DNA from: Pseudarthrobacter sp. NBSH8
GTDB taxonomy: Bacteria > Actinomycetota > Actinomycetes > Actinomycetales > Micrococcaceae
Assembly (NCBI RefSeq): GCF_014217545.1
Contig: NZ_CP043178.1
Location: 124,001-188,000 of the forward strand
Reading direction: 5' to 3'
Length of the DNA stretch: 64,000 bases
Positions 1 through 7,839 of the stretch are shown piece after piece; the first letter of the stretch is position 1, and each line of letters opens with the position of its first letter. The notes under the pieces were generated by a model. It ran no database searches, was not told the DNA's origin, and saw only the letters and a program-made list of their open reading frames with translations. The translations under genes were made by a program, and so were the position numbers.

Positions 1-2
1 GG

Positions 3-731
3 ATCAAGCCGATCACCGTGCTGCTGCTCCCGTTCATCGGGGTGATGTGGGCGGGGCCTGCCGCCTCGTGGACGCGGAAGTTCCTTATTTGGGGCGCGAC
101 GGCGGGGATTAGTTTCGCCGTGCTGGCCGTCAGCGGGATCCCCTACAACCTCGGGTTGGGCTGGGTGTGGGCCATCATGGACCCGACGCCGGGGTACACC
201 GGGTATTCGCCGTCGGGGTTCCTGGGGCAGCAGGTCGAGTTCCTCGGCAATGTGCTGGGACTGCCGGGCGGCACTATCGCGGACCTTTTGCGAACGGGCA
301 TGAAGTGGGCGGCTATAGGGCTCGTGCTGCTGCTGATGTTCCGTGGCGATTACTCGCGGGCGGTGCGCCGGCTGGCCCTGGCGTTCGCCGCCGTCGTCAT
401 GCTTTCGCCTATCATCCAGCCCTGGTACATTCTCTGGTTTGTGCCGTTCCTGGCTGCCACCGGCATCCGGAACGACTGGCAGATCCGGTGCCTCTACGTG
501 GGCGTGACGTTCTTTGTGGTGTTCGGCGCGCAAGACCAGCTCTCGGTCTGGTCCTTTGTAGAGCTGGCCATTGACGCGTCGTCTTTGGCGTTCGTGACGG
601 CGCTGCTGTTCACGTTCTACCTCCTGGTCCTGGACATCCACACGCGAAAGCTGCTGATCGAGGGCAAACCCTCGGACTGGGCCCGGCGTGGATGGGGCTG
701 GGTGCAGGAGCAGCGGCGCAGGGCCCGCTGA
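3..731 (+). CDS. Polytopic mannosyltransferase, MptB-like, C-terminal part (5' end outside window)
   Basis: The reading frame is open from base 3 and already encodes protein (IKPITVLLLPFIG) before the first possible GTG at 18, so the gene begins upstream of the window. The product is strongly hydrophobic, with about five membrane segments. The stretch 'LSPIIQPWYILWFVPFLA' followed by a further hydrophobic helix resembles actinobacterial polyprenol-phosphomannose-dependent alpha-1,6-mannosyltransferases (MptA/MptB, GT-C fold), which extend lipomannan/mannan cores at the outer face of the membrane. The basic C-terminal tail (QEQRRRAR) would be cytoplasmic. The gene shows no functional link to the methylotrophy genes that follow. 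The family assignment is from recognition only; another GT-C/GT87 membrane glycosyltransferase is possible. Confidence 0.7.
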   Translation: MKPITVLLLPFIGVMWAGPAASWTRKFLIWGATAGISFAVLAVSGIPYNLGLGWVWAIMDPTPGYTGYSPSGFLGQQVEFLGNVLGLPGGTIADLLRTGMKWAAIGLVLLLMFRGDYSRAVRRLALAFAAVVMLSPIIQPWYILWFVPFLAATGIRNDWQIRCLYVGVTFFVVFGAQDQLSVWSFVELAIDASSLAFVTALLFTFYLLVLDIHTRKLLIEGKPSDWARRGWGWVQEQRRRAR

Positions 732-804
732 GGCGCGCCCTACTGGTTGCAACCCTTGCTCTATGTCGGCACGCAATAAGGAAGAAGCTTGTCTGGTACA
801 CGAC

Positions 805-830
805 GAATGTTCAAGTCAACCGTTCTTGAC
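805..830 (+). promoter_or_regulatory. Candidate TetR operator upstream of the TetR gene
   Basis: The 12-mer TGTTCAAGTCAA lies at 808-819 in the block GAATGTTCAAGTCAA-N2-GTTC, about 100 bp upstream of the TetR gene. The same 12-mer recurs at 42904-42915 and, inverted, at 42985-42996; a degenerate form lies at 40041-40069 beside a TetR remnant. Autoregulation is inferred from this distribution. Confidence 0.55.
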
Positions 831-920
831 GAAGGGCCTGGGCCTTTTTTCGAACGCACAGGCAATAGTCTTGAGGAAGTGTCCCTGACGGGCCGAAATC
901 GGGAGACTGGAGAGTGAGCT

Positions 921-1508
921 ATGCGGGTATCCGCTGAAGATCGAAAAGAACAGCTGATTTCAGCGACAGTTGAACTTATGCGTCGTGAGGGCGTTCAGTC
1001 CGTGACCATCCGGGCCATTGCCAAGGAGGCTAACGCTCCACTGGCTACAGCACACTATTGCTTCAGCAACAAAGAAGAGCTGATGGAGGCGGCTGCCGAG
1101 GCTTGGTTTAAGAACTTGAGCCGCTTCTCAAGCGATGTCCCGGTCCATTTAGGCCTTCGCAAGGCTGTGGAACAAGTAGCCGAAGGCTACTGGCGCGCCC
1201 TTGAGGAAGAGCCCGAAAGCATACTTTCTGAGATTGAACTCATTTTGTGGGCAACACGCAATGCCGCCGTCAGCCCGCTGGCCGGGAGGATTTATCCCGC
1301 CTATGAAGTGGAGCTCGGAAATATGTTCGCTTCCGCCGCCCAAAACACCGGCGAACAGTGCCTCATGGAGTTCGCTACGCTGGTCAGGATCTTTTTGATG
1401 ATTTACGACGGAGCGGCCATTCAATACATGACCGACCCGAAGGCCGCCGATCATCGCGCCCAGTTCTTCATGATGATTGACGCACTTCTCCTCAAAGCCG
1501 GCGTCTGA
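921..1508 (+). CDS. TetR-family transcriptional regulator
   Basis: This 195-residue protein has the usual TetR length. Residues 8-52 (RKEQLISATVELMRREG, then VTIRAIAKEANAPLATAHYCFSNKEELM) form the classic N-terminal three-helix DNA-binding domain, and the rest is a helical ligand/dimerisation domain. It stands alone between a mannosyltransferase end and the convergent SMR pair. A candidate operator lies at 805-830. A decayed relative with an internal deletion lies at 40085-40321, and the same candidate operator flanks the BCCT/cupin cluster near 42.9 kb. I infer that it controls that amine-related cluster and itself. The ligand is unknown. The start at 921 is the first ATG in frame with the HTH domain; no strong Shine-Dalgarno is visible. 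Confidence 0.85.
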   Translation: MRVSAEDRKEQLISATVELMRREGVQSVTIRAIAKEANAPLATAHYCFSNKEELMEAAAEAWFKNLSRFSSDVPVHLGLRKAVEQVAEGYWRALEEEPESILSEIELILWATRNAAVSPLAGRIYPAYEVELGNMFASAAQNTGEQCLMEFATLVRIFLMIYDGAAIQYMTDPKAADHRAQFFMMIDALLLKAGV

Positions 1509-1520
1509 ACCAGCGCGGCC

Positions 1521-1898
1521 TCAGGCGGGCACCTTGGTGTCGGAACGGTCGGCAGGGGACGTGGCGACTGCAGGCAGGGATTTCAGCCCGGCCGCGCAGC
1601 CCACAATCCCGGCGATGAATAGTACCTTCAACAGGCTGAAGGGTTCGACGCCGGTAACCATCGCCCAGCCCACCGTCAGCGCAGCGCCGATTCCCACCCA
1701 GACGGCGTAGGCGGTGCCGAGCGGGATGCTGCGGATAGCCAGGCCGAGGCCGGTCATGCTCAGGGTGGCCGTGACCGCGAAGACAAAGGTGGGCAGCAGG
1801 TGGGTGAAACCATCGGAATTGCCCAACGCCGTGGCCCACACGGCTTCCAGTACGGCGGAGGCGAGGAGCAGCAGCCAGGCGACGGAACGCTTGGTCAT
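1521..1898 (-). CDS. SMR-family efflux protein, second subunit of a pair (Gdx/SugE-like)
   Basis: This 125-residue protein has four membrane segments and the small-multidrug-resistance signature. The conserved membrane Glu is E18 (AVLEAVWATAL), and GTAYAVWVGIGA is the loop/TM3 motif typical of Gdx/SugE (guanidinium) exporters. The start overlaps the stop of the upstream SMR gene by one base (TAATG), so translation is coupled. Paired SMR genes usually form obligate heterodimers (EbrAB, YkkCD types). The C-terminus carries a hydrophilic extension of about 15 residues (SPADRSDTKVPA) longer than in most SMR proteins. Substrate could be guanidinium or small quaternary/organic cations; the sequence does not decide this. 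Confidence 0.88.
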   Translation of the reverse strand: MTKRSVAWLLLLASAVLEAVWATALGNSDGFTHLLPTFVFAVTATLSMTGLGLAIRSIPLGTAYAVWVGIGAALTVGWAMVTGVEPFSLLKVLFIAGIVGCAAGLKSLPAVATSPADRSDTKVPA

Positions 1899-2221
1899 TA
1901 CGCCACCACCTTGAGGCCAACCACGCACGCGGCGATGCCGGTGAGCAGCAGGAGGCGGGCCGTCGTCGGACGTTCCGTTTTGGTGATGATCGCGTAGGCG
2001 GAGGTCAGCACCACGCCTACGCCTACCCAGACGGCGTAGGCGGTTCCGGTGGGGATGGACTGCATGGCGAGGGCGAGGCCGCCCATGCTGGCGACGGCGG
2101 AGACCAGGAAGAGGAGCGCGGGCGGGACACGGCGCCGGCCGGAAGCTTGGAAGGTCCGGTGCAGGGCGGCGGCCCAGACGGCCTCCATCGACCCGGAAAG
2201 AATGAGGATTAACCACGACAT
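1898..2221 (-). CDS. SMR-family efflux protein, first subunit of a pair (Gdx/SugE-like)
   Basis: This 107-residue protein is a standard-length SMR transporter with four membrane helices. It carries the membrane Glu at position 13 (SMEAVWAAAL) and the Gdx/SugE-type motif GTAYAVWVGVG. It is translated just before the partner at 1521-1898 and overlaps it by one base. The 125 bases upstream (2222-2346) hold two small inverted repeats (CCCCG/CGGGG at 2296-2316, CAGTG/CACTG at 2324-2335) and a repeated GATCAAC, but no guanidine riboswitch that I can recognise. The pair probably acts as an asymmetric heterodimer. Confidence 0.88.
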   Translation of the reverse strand: MSWLILILSGSMEAVWAAALHRTFQASGRRRVPPALLFLVSAVASMGGLALAMQSIPTGTAYAVWVGVGVVLTSAYAIITKTERPTTARLLLLTGIAACVVGLKVVA

Positions 2222-2346
2222 AACAGATCCTTTGGCCTCGCTTGTAGGACCCGACGGCGGGTGGCCGGGCCGGAAGTCAGTCTCAAGATCAACCTCCCCG
2301 TGGGTTGGTGCCGGGGCCTCCCGCAGTGTTCACTGGGGATCAACAC

Positions 2347-2994
2347 CTAAGCCATGGTGGCGAACATGAGGGCCATGATGGCGGCGCCGAGGGCTTCGAG
2401 GCTGTGTTTTTCCCGGGGGGAGTGGGCGGTCTTTTTGGGCTCCGTGGTTGCCGGTTTCCGGGTGCGCAGAAGAAGGGCGATGAAGATCAGCGCCGCGGTT
2501 GCGAAGATGATTGTCAGCGGGGTGGCGAGGCTGGGTAGATGATCGAGGGTTGCGGTGGCAGTGGCGCGGGGTAGCAGGGGCATTGCGTGGTGGGCGTTGG
2601 GCAGTGGCATGGTTTCTGCGGCGCCGGGGGTGATGTGGCTCGTCATCATGGTGATCATGAGTGCGGCGCCGGCCATGCTGACGCTGTGGTAAACGCATTT
2701 CAGGCGGCTCAGGCTGCCTGTGCAGAGTATTTTGAATTCGGGCCGGGCGACGGCCTGGATAATGAACCAGAGCGCTGCGCCGGTGAGGACGGCGATCTGG
2801 GCCAGCACGGTGGAGGGTGCGAGGTTCCAGAGCATGGCGGCCATTAGGAGGTTCATGAGGGCGTGGAGGCTGTTGTTGACCCGTTCGATGAGTTGGTCGG
2901 GTTTGGTGGCCTGCAGGAGGTGGTAGCTTCCGCTGAGCAGCAGGACGGCTGTGAGGGTCCAGGTAATTGCGGGGATATTGAACACGCGGATCAC
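2347..2994 (-). CDS. DUF5134-type membrane protein, Met/His-rich (copy 1)
   Basis: This 215-residue protein has about five membrane segments: TWTLTAVLLLSGSYHLLQA, the HALMNLLMAAMLWN helix, a third helix, YHSVSMAGAALMITMM, and a C-terminal hydrophobic helix before a basic tail and a last helix. A Met/His-rich stretch (MITMMTSHI, MPLPNAHHAMPLL) lies between helices. It is the first gene downstream of copper amine oxidase copy 1, and a paralog (23406-24065) also lies in an amine oxidase cluster. The placement and the Met/His content suggest copper handling for the cuproenzyme; that is inference, since the family has no function known to me. The start ATG at 2994 begins the hydrophobic first helix directly. 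Confidence 0.72.
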   Translation of the reverse strand: MIRVFNIPAITWTLTAVLLLSGSYHLLQATKPDQLIERVNNSLHALMNLLMAAMLWNLAPSTVLAQIAVLTGAALWFIIQAVARPEFKILCTGSLSRLKCVYHSVSMAGAALMITMMTSHITPGAAETMPLPNAHHAMPLLPRATATATLDHLPSLATPLTIIFATAALIFIALLLRTRKPATTEPKKTAHSPREKHSLEALGAAIMALMFATMA

Positions 2995-3022
2995 ACTCTC
3001 GCTACAGGGTTTGGGTTAGGTG

Positions 3023-3066
3023 CAGGCGGTCCCCGGTGCTTTGGTTACAGCACCGGGGACCGCCTG
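3023..3066. terminator. Hairpin between amine oxidase copy 1 and DUF5134
   Basis: A perfect 18-bp inverted repeat (3023-3040 with 3049-3066; loop of 8) sits just after the amine oxidase stop. There is no T-run in the minus-strand direction, so it may attenuate or stabilise rather than fully terminate. A comparable hairpin precedes the second DUF5134 gene (24107-24140). Confidence 0.6.
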
Positions 3067-3137
3067 TTTGAGGGTTGTTCGTTTTCCAGCTTTAGCTCAG
3101 ATGCCTGGTTCTTTGCTTCCCTGAAGCTGGGCCGGGC

Positions 3138-5084
3138 TTATTTGTCGGTGGTGCAGCATGTTTCGGTGTTGGTTGTTTGGGTTCGGTTTTCGTTGGTGGG
3201 GAGGTTGAGGGTGGGGTTTTGGTCGAAGAATCCGTGGGGTTCGAGCATGAATCCGATGTTTTGGCGGGGCATGATGGGCCAGTCTTCGAGGCGGACGACG
3301 TGGTGCATGCCGAAGGTGTACCAGACCACGAGGTCCTGGTCCACGATGTTCCGGTCTGCTTGGGTCCAGATGTGCAGGCCGTCGTCGGCGCCGGTGGCTT
3401 GGTTGGGGAATTCGCCGGCGGCGAAGCGTTCGGTGCGGTTGTAGGCGGTGACCCAGAGGTTGTTCCGGGCGAACTGGGCTCGTTTGCTGACGTAGGACTC
3501 GTCGCCGGCGGCGAGTTGGATGCCGTCGGTGGGGATGAGGCGGTAGGCGACGGGTTCGTCCACGATGTTGCGGCTGTCGCGGTTGGCGATCTTCCAGAAG
3601 CGGTGTTTGGAGGAGTCGGTTTTGCGGATGGCTGCCTGTTCGGTTTCGAGGAGCCGGTCGACTGCTTTGAATGCGGTGTGGGTGGGGTTGTGTTCGGGGA
3701 TTTCCATGTCTACTTCGTAGACGGCGTTTGTGGGTCCGTCGATTTCGAAGTCCATGCGGACGTTGAACATGTGCTGGTGGATCGGGGCGTAGAGTCCGTC
3801 GTTGTTCAGGGTCTGGCCGTAGGGGCTTTTCTCGCCGGGTTTCTGGCCGGCGGTGGAGAGGATGCCGGTGGCTTTGACGAGGAACTCGATGCTGCCGTCG
3901 AGGAAGAGGTGCCAGTAGAAGGCGTACTCGTAGTTCGCGACGGTGGCGATGAAGGAGATGACGAGTTTGCGGCTGCGGCGGGTTTCGGTGGTGCCTTCGC
4001 GGAAGTCGAAGTGCTTCCAGAGGATCGAGTCGTCTTCTTCGTGCATGCAGATGGCGTTCTCGATGGTCAGGGGGTTGCCGTGGCTGTCGGCGGTGATGCC
4101 GTCGAAGTATTTGATCTCGCCCAGGCAGTCGCAGCCCAGGGTCAGGGAGTTGGCCATGTTCCCGATGTTGTATTCGCCTGAGTCGAAGGCGTTCTTTTTG
4201 GCTTGGACGGGGGCGGTGTCGCCGTAGGGGACGACCATTTCCGAGAGTGAGGCCCGGTTGATCACGGGGCGTTCGACGCCTTTGTTGCGGAATTTCAGCT
4301 GGTGCAGGACCAGGCCTTCGCGGGGGGTGAAGCCGACGCGGAAGGACCAGTCGGCCCACTGGACGTGGTTGCCGGTGACGGTGAAGGAGGCGCCTTCGGG
4401 CTGGGTGATGGAGATGGGTTTGAGGTCGGTGCGGGCCTCGCCGACGTATTTGGGCAGGTAGTTGCCGCTCGCGGACGGGACCGGGATTGCCTGGTCGTCT
4501 TCGACCTTGACGATTTCGCCGGTGTTCAGGTCCACGATGACGATGAAGTTCTCGATCGGGTGGGCGTAGGGGCTGTCGTCTGCTTCTTCGCGGACGAAGA
4601 CGAGGGCGCGCATCAGGCGCCGGCCCTGATCGTCTTCGCCGAAGTAGCCCACGGACCAGGGTTCGAAGCAGACCAGGGACATGTCGGTGATGCCGCGTTT
4701 GGCCAGGGCGGCCTGGACCTCGGGGTCCTTCCGGCAGCTCTCTTCACCTTCGGCGAATTCGTCGAGCATGAACGGGGGGTGGATGTGCGCGGCGAGCTGC
4801 GTCCATTTGGAAACGATGCCCGAGTCCAGGTCCACGATCGCTTCGTAGGACCGTGCCTCGGCCCGGTCGACGAGGACCGCGTCGGCCTCGCGGACCGTTG
4901 CCGCGCCGGAGCGGAGCAGTTCCTTATCCGGTTCGCGCAGCTCAATACTGATGAAGCGGAACGACTCGGCCGCGGCCTGGCCATCCTTCAGGATCGCCGC
5001 GGCCCGGGAAATCTCGTCGCGGGAGAGCGGATCGAGAGGGTGTGCTACCCCAACCTCGGTGTGGATTTCAGTGGTGAGAGTCAT
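3138..5084 (-). CDS. maox: Copper/TPQ methylamine oxidase, copy 1
   Basis: This 648-residue copper amine oxidase oxidises a primary amine (here probably methylamine) to aldehyde, NH3 and H2O2. The topaquinone precursor is Y385 in the motif N384-Y-E-Y. The catalytic-base Asp is probably D301 (FDSGEYNIGN). Copper ligands are H436 and H438 (IHQHM) with H594/H595 (FGMHH). N2/N3 domains occupy roughly residues 15-215. Length and pairing match, from memory, the maoxI/maoxII proteins of Arthrobacter P1. No signal peptide is seen, so the enzyme is cytoplasmic. A Shine-Dalgarno (AAGGAGAAA) precedes the ATG at 5084. The gene body is almost identical to copy 2 at 26006-27949, with sharp divergence in the first 14 codons and downstream of the stop. 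Confidence 0.95.
   Translation of the reverse strand: MTLTTEIHTEVGVAHPLDPLSRDEISRAAAILKDGQAAAESFRFISIELREPDKELLRSGAATVREADAVLVDRAEARSYEAIVDLDSGIVSKWTQLAAHIHPPFMLDEFAEGEESCRKDPEVQAALAKRGITDMSLVCFEPWSVGYFGEDDQGRRLMRALVFVREEADDSPYAHPIENFIVIVDLNTGEIVKVEDDQAIPVPSASGNYLPKYVGEARTDLKPISITQPEGASFTVTGNHVQWADWSFRVGFTPREGLVLHQLKFRNKGVERPVINRASLSEMVVPYGDTAPVQAKKNAFDSGEYNIGNMANSLTLGCDCLGEIKYFDGITADSHGNPLTIENAICMHEEDDSILWKHFDFREGTTETRRSRKLVISFIATVANYEYAFYWHLFLDGSIEFLVKATGILSTAGQKPGEKSPYGQTLNNDGLYAPIHQHMFNVRMDFEIDGPTNAVYEVDMEIPEHNPTHTAFKAVDRLLETEQAAIRKTDSSKHRFWKIANRDSRNIVDEPVAYRLIPTDGIQLAAGDESYVSKRAQFARNNLWVTAYNRTERFAAGEFPNQATGADDGLHIWTQADRNIVDQDLVVWYTFGMHHVVRLEDWPIMPRQNIGFMLEPHGFFDQNPTLNLPTNENRTQTTNTETCCTTDK
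3149..5042. repeat. Near-identical 1.9-kb direct repeat (amine oxidase body), copy 1
   Basis: Bases 3149-5042 match 26014-27907 (offset 22,865). I found only two differences, both synonymous, at 3252 and 3672. Flanking sequence diverges abruptly at both ends, which suggests gene conversion rather than a recent whole-operon duplication. Confidence 0.85.
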
Positions 5085-5254
5085 GGTTTTCTCCTTGGTT
5101 CTTTCTTGAGGATGAGATCCCTAAGGACTGATAGGCGAGTTGCCCCGTGACATGGGTGGCGTTTTGCAAATACTTGGCAGTCCACTCATATGCTTGAAAG
5201 CCGCCTGGAGGATGCCGGGCCTTGCCGGCGGAGCTCAACTCTGAACTCCACGGA

Positions 5255-5325
5255 CGTGATGCCGGTCACGTGTTCCTCTTGCAGCCAAGCTACGTGAAAT
5301 AAATCATTTAGTCTAGCTTTTTTTA
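5255..5325 (-). promoter_or_regulatory. CRP/GlxR-like palindrome plus conserved promoter block upstream of amine oxidase 1
   Basis: CGTGATGCCGGTCACG at 5255-5270 fits the CRP/FNR-type pattern TGTGA-N6-TCACG with one mismatch. About 20 bp further from the gene lies a block with GCTACGT, AAATCAT, TAGTCTAG and a T-run. The same two-part arrangement occurs at 8317-8390, 28144-28220 and, more weakly, 10497-10550. Confidence 0.6.
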
Positions 5326-5367
5326 TGCATATTCTTTTATTGCCTCTTTATGGCGCGATGCCGGGGT

Positions 5368-6369
5368 TTAGCGGGCGAGCAGCCAGTCAGATGCAGCTTT
5401 GCGGTAGCGGATGATGCCTTTGTATTCGGCCATGTCGTCCGGTAGTTCGGCCAGCACATGGCCCATCTTTTCCCGCCACGCAGGTACCCTGGCAATGTCG
5501 GTGAGCGGCAGGAGATGGGTCCGGACCAGGAACAGCAGGGCACCGGAGTGCGGGAGACGGATCAAATGCTGCACTTCCACCCGCAGGTGTAGCTTCTCCG
5601 GCATGGCGGGATCGTCGGCTATGGTGCTGCGGTCGGGGCCCCATTCAGGGTAGGTTTCCGTGGAGGTATCCATACGCCGGCCTATGGTCATCGTCCAGTT
5701 GGTCCGCCGAAATTGTTCCCCGGGCTGCAGGCGCAACAGGAACTGCTCGGCCCGGCTGGTGATGCGTTCTTCCTTCACCCGCGGGACGGGATGGTGGATT
5801 TCAAGGAAGTTCATGCCGACGTCGAAACCGAATGACCAGTCGGCGGCGAACGTGACCAGGCCGGCATCAAGCCACAACGTGTCTTCGCGGATATCAAGAA
5901 GAATGATGTCGTCCTGGATCTGGGTGCCGAGGAACCGCAGTGGCCCCTCCGGCAGCGAGCTGTCGTCTCCGACGGTGAATTCCACCTCGAGGTTCTGCAG
6001 ACCGTTACGCCAACGGCAGATGTTCCCTTCCCGATGGAAAGACATCGTATCCGGGTAGTCTTCGGCCATGGAGGACAGCAGGGTGGTGAGGGCGTCCCAC
6101 ACCGCCGTTCGCATGTGGGGGAGGACATTCACGCGGGAAGGGTCGCGGGTCAGCACCTTGGCGCGCTCGGCCAGTTCATCCAGATAGTGTTCGTCGATGT
6201 CCACGAGATGGGCGCCCCAGGCGCCCGCCTCTGTCGGCGCTGTCTTGGTGGCTGGTTCGACGTTTGCGCTGTACCGGTAGGTGTCAGAGGCAAAAGGAAA
6301 GGGAAAGCGCCTGATCCGTTCCGGGAGGAGGGCGGCGTCAGGATCGGTTTCGATGATCGTGCTACTCAA
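5368..6369 (-). CDS. Heme-dependent oxidative N-demethylase family protein (DUF3445), dimethylamine monooxygenase heme subunit
   Basis: This 333-residue protein has the DUF3445/HODM-alpha pattern: LGTQIQDDIILLD, then a W-containing segment (FAADWSFGFDVGMNFLEIHHPVPRV) and RTNWTM. The family binds heme and catalyses O2-dependent N-demethylation of secondary amines, giving formaldehyde plus a primary amine. It is encoded after a ferredoxin-type reductase and a small DmmA-family protein, with 4-bp overlaps, matching the dimethylamine monooxygenase gene set. The start is TTG at 6369, inside TTGA, overlapping the reductase stop; translational coupling is likely. The product would be methylamine, the substrate of the next enzyme in the cluster. 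Confidence 0.85.
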   Translation of the reverse strand: MSSTIIETDPDAALLPERIRRFPFPFASDTYRYSANVEPATKTAPTEAGAWGAHLVDIDEHYLDELAERAKVLTRDPSRVNVLPHMRTAVWDALTTLLSSMAEDYPDTMSFHREGNICRWRNGLQNLEVEFTVGDDSSLPEGPLRFLGTQIQDDIILLDIREDTLWLDAGLVTFAADWSFGFDVGMNFLEIHHPVPRVKEERITSRAEQFLLRLQPGEQFRRTNWTMTIGRRMDTSTETYPEWGPDRSTIADDPAMPEKLHLRVEVQHLIRLPHSGALLFLVRTHLLPLTDIARVPAWREKMGHVLAELPDDMAEYKGIIRYRKAASDWLLAR

Positions 6370-7352
6370 AGGTCCAACTCCAATTCTGGGTCGTTGCTAC
6401 GCGAAACGCAGCACATCATTGTGGTGTTCGCAGCCTTTTCTTGCTCGGATAGGTAAAGATCCCGGTGCTGGGGTGCGCCGCGAAGCACCGGCAGGACGCA
6501 TTCGCCGCAGATGCCTTTTCGGCACATATTGGGGATGCTTTGCCCTGCTGTTTCAAGGGTCTCCAGCAGCGAAACGCCGGCTGGAACTTCCAAACGAACG
6601 CCGCTGCGTGCCAGATGCACCGTAAAGGGTTCGCCCGCGTCCAGTTCAGCTGCGCCAAAGGCTTCTGAATGGAGCCGGGCGGATGACCAGCCATGGCCTC
6701 GGGCCTCTTCCAGGACCGCATCCATGAAGACAACCGGACCGCACACGTAGAGGTGGGTTCCGACGGGCTGCGTTATGAGCGCTTCCGCCAGAACGTTTTG
6801 GAAACTGCCCCGGTCAGTGCACTCGACCAAAGCGGTCAACCCGGGCCCGAGCAGTTCCCGCGCTTCCGTAACGTGGGCGCCGGCGTCTGGCCGGTGCACG
6901 TAGATCATCGTTGCCGTGGAGCCCCGTTCCACCGCGGCCCTGGCATGTGAAAGAATCGGCGTGATCCCGATTCCTGCAGCAACAAGCAGATGATGCGTCG
7001 CTGTTGATGCGGGAGCAAAAGCACTCCGGGGGCGCGCAACATTAACACGATCACCGACGCAAAGCCGGTGCATGGCTAGGGAGCCGCCGGCTCCTTCGCC
7101 GACCCTCAGGACAGAGATGCTGTATTCGGACGGTGCGTTGCCTGAGCCTGTCAGTGAGTATGCATTGACGCCGTTTCCCCATTGGACCACCAGGTGGCTC
7201 CCCGGGACATAGGAGGGCAACCTTCCACCTTCCGGGGCCGCCATCGTGATGCTGACAATCGATTCCGTCTGGCGGCTGACGTTTGTCACCTCCAGCTGGA
7301 GGCCTCCTTCCACCGCCGGGTGGACGCGGGGCTGGAGCGCTATGGCGGTCAT
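6366..7352 (-). CDS. PDR/VanB-type flavin/[2Fe-2S] oxidoreductase, demethylase reductase subunit
   Basis: This 328-residue reductase has an N-terminal flavin-binding beta barrel (about residues 10-105), a central NAD(P)-binding domain (LLVAAGIGITPILSHA, later YVCGPVVFMDAVL) and a C-terminal plant-type [2Fe-2S] domain. The cluster cysteines are C277, C282, C285 and C314 or C315. It would carry electrons from NAD(P)H to the heme subunit encoded immediately downstream. It overlaps both neighbours by four bases. A decayed copy of its 3' end, still recognisable in DNA, lies at 42508-42675 directly upstream of the BCCT transporter gene. Confidence 0.92.
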   Translation of the reverse strand: MTAIALQPRVHPAVEGGLQLEVTNVSRQTESIVSITMAAPEGGRLPSYVPGSHLVVQWGNGVNAYSLTGSGNAPSEYSISVLRVGEGAGGSLAMHRLCVGDRVNVARPRSAFAPASTATHHLLVAAGIGITPILSHARAAVERGSTATMIYVHRPDAGAHVTEARELLGPGLTALVECTDRGSFQNVLAEALITQPVGTHLYVCGPVVFMDAVLEEARGHGWSSARLHSEAFGAAELDAGEPFTVHLARSGVRLEVPAGVSLLETLETAGQSIPNMCRKGICGECVLPVLRGAPQHRDLYLSEQEKAANTTMMCCVSRSNDPELELDL

Positions 7353-7831
7353 GCTGCCTCCTCGGCGTGGGCTGAGTAGCCCAGGTATGCGCCTCTTCGT
7401 CGGGAAAAGTGATCAGCGATGGTCAAGGTGGTGGCGCATCCTTGACACTTCACCTCGGTGCCGGCTGCTTCATCAACGGTGGTGGTAAGGCAATGCGGGC
7501 AATAAACAAACCGGGGTCCGGTTTCCTGGGGAAGGAGCGTTACCTCATCGCCCAGAAGTCCGCAGTCTGCGGCGGCTGCTGCGGCTGCACGGATATCCGT
7601 CGGAGGGCCTGCGAGTATCAGACGGACGCCTACACGGGAACCGCTGAACACAGACTTGAGTTCCGAGAGGCTCTCGGCGGTTGCCGATTCGAAATGGAGA
7701 TCGTACCGGGGCTGGCCATTGGTGTCTGGAAGTGCGGTGTCATCTGAGGATCCGAAAGATACACAGATGACACCGCGGAAACCAGGTTCCAGGCCGTTGC
7801 CGGCTGCTGGCGGCATGGACGCGGAACGCAT
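7349..7831 (-). CDS. DmmA-family small subunit of dimethylamine monooxygenase, zinc-ribbon type
   Basis: This 160-residue protein has an N-terminal alpha/beta region (VGVRLILAGPPTDIRAAAAAAADCGLL) and a C-terminal four-cysteine ribbon (C111, C114, C129, C132) followed by DHFSRRRGAYLGY. Small proteins of this kind accompany the reductase and DUF3445 genes in dimethylamine monooxygenase operons; subunit letters differ between sources, so no symbol is given. Its stop overlaps the reductase start (ATGA). It may scaffold electron transfer or cluster insertion; the role is not evident from sequence. Confidence 0.75.
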   Translation of the reverse strand: MRSASMPPAAGNGLEPGFRGVICVSFGSSDDTALPDTNGQPRYDLHFESATAESLSELKSVFSGSRVGVRLILAGPPTDIRAAAAAAADCGLLGDEVTLLPQETGPRFVYCPHCLTTTVDEAAGTEVKCQGCATTLTIADHFSRRRGAYLGYSAHAEEAA

Positions 7832-7839
7832 GGTCGGTC

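Noticed and set aside
1477..1710. Short plus-strand frame overlapping the TetR end and the SMR gene
   Set aside because: Antisense to the SMR gene with no domain or translation signal.
2222..2346. Possible guanidine riboswitch upstream of the SMR pair
   Set aside because: Small hairpins and a repeated GATCAAC are present, but none of the conserved guanidine-I, -II or -III signatures could be matched by eye.
3177..5150. Long plus-strand frames opposite amine oxidase 1 (and the same opposite copy 2 at 25904-27973)
   Set aside because: They are exact antisense shadows (Val/Gly/Asp-rich) whose copies are similar only because the sense gene is duplicated.
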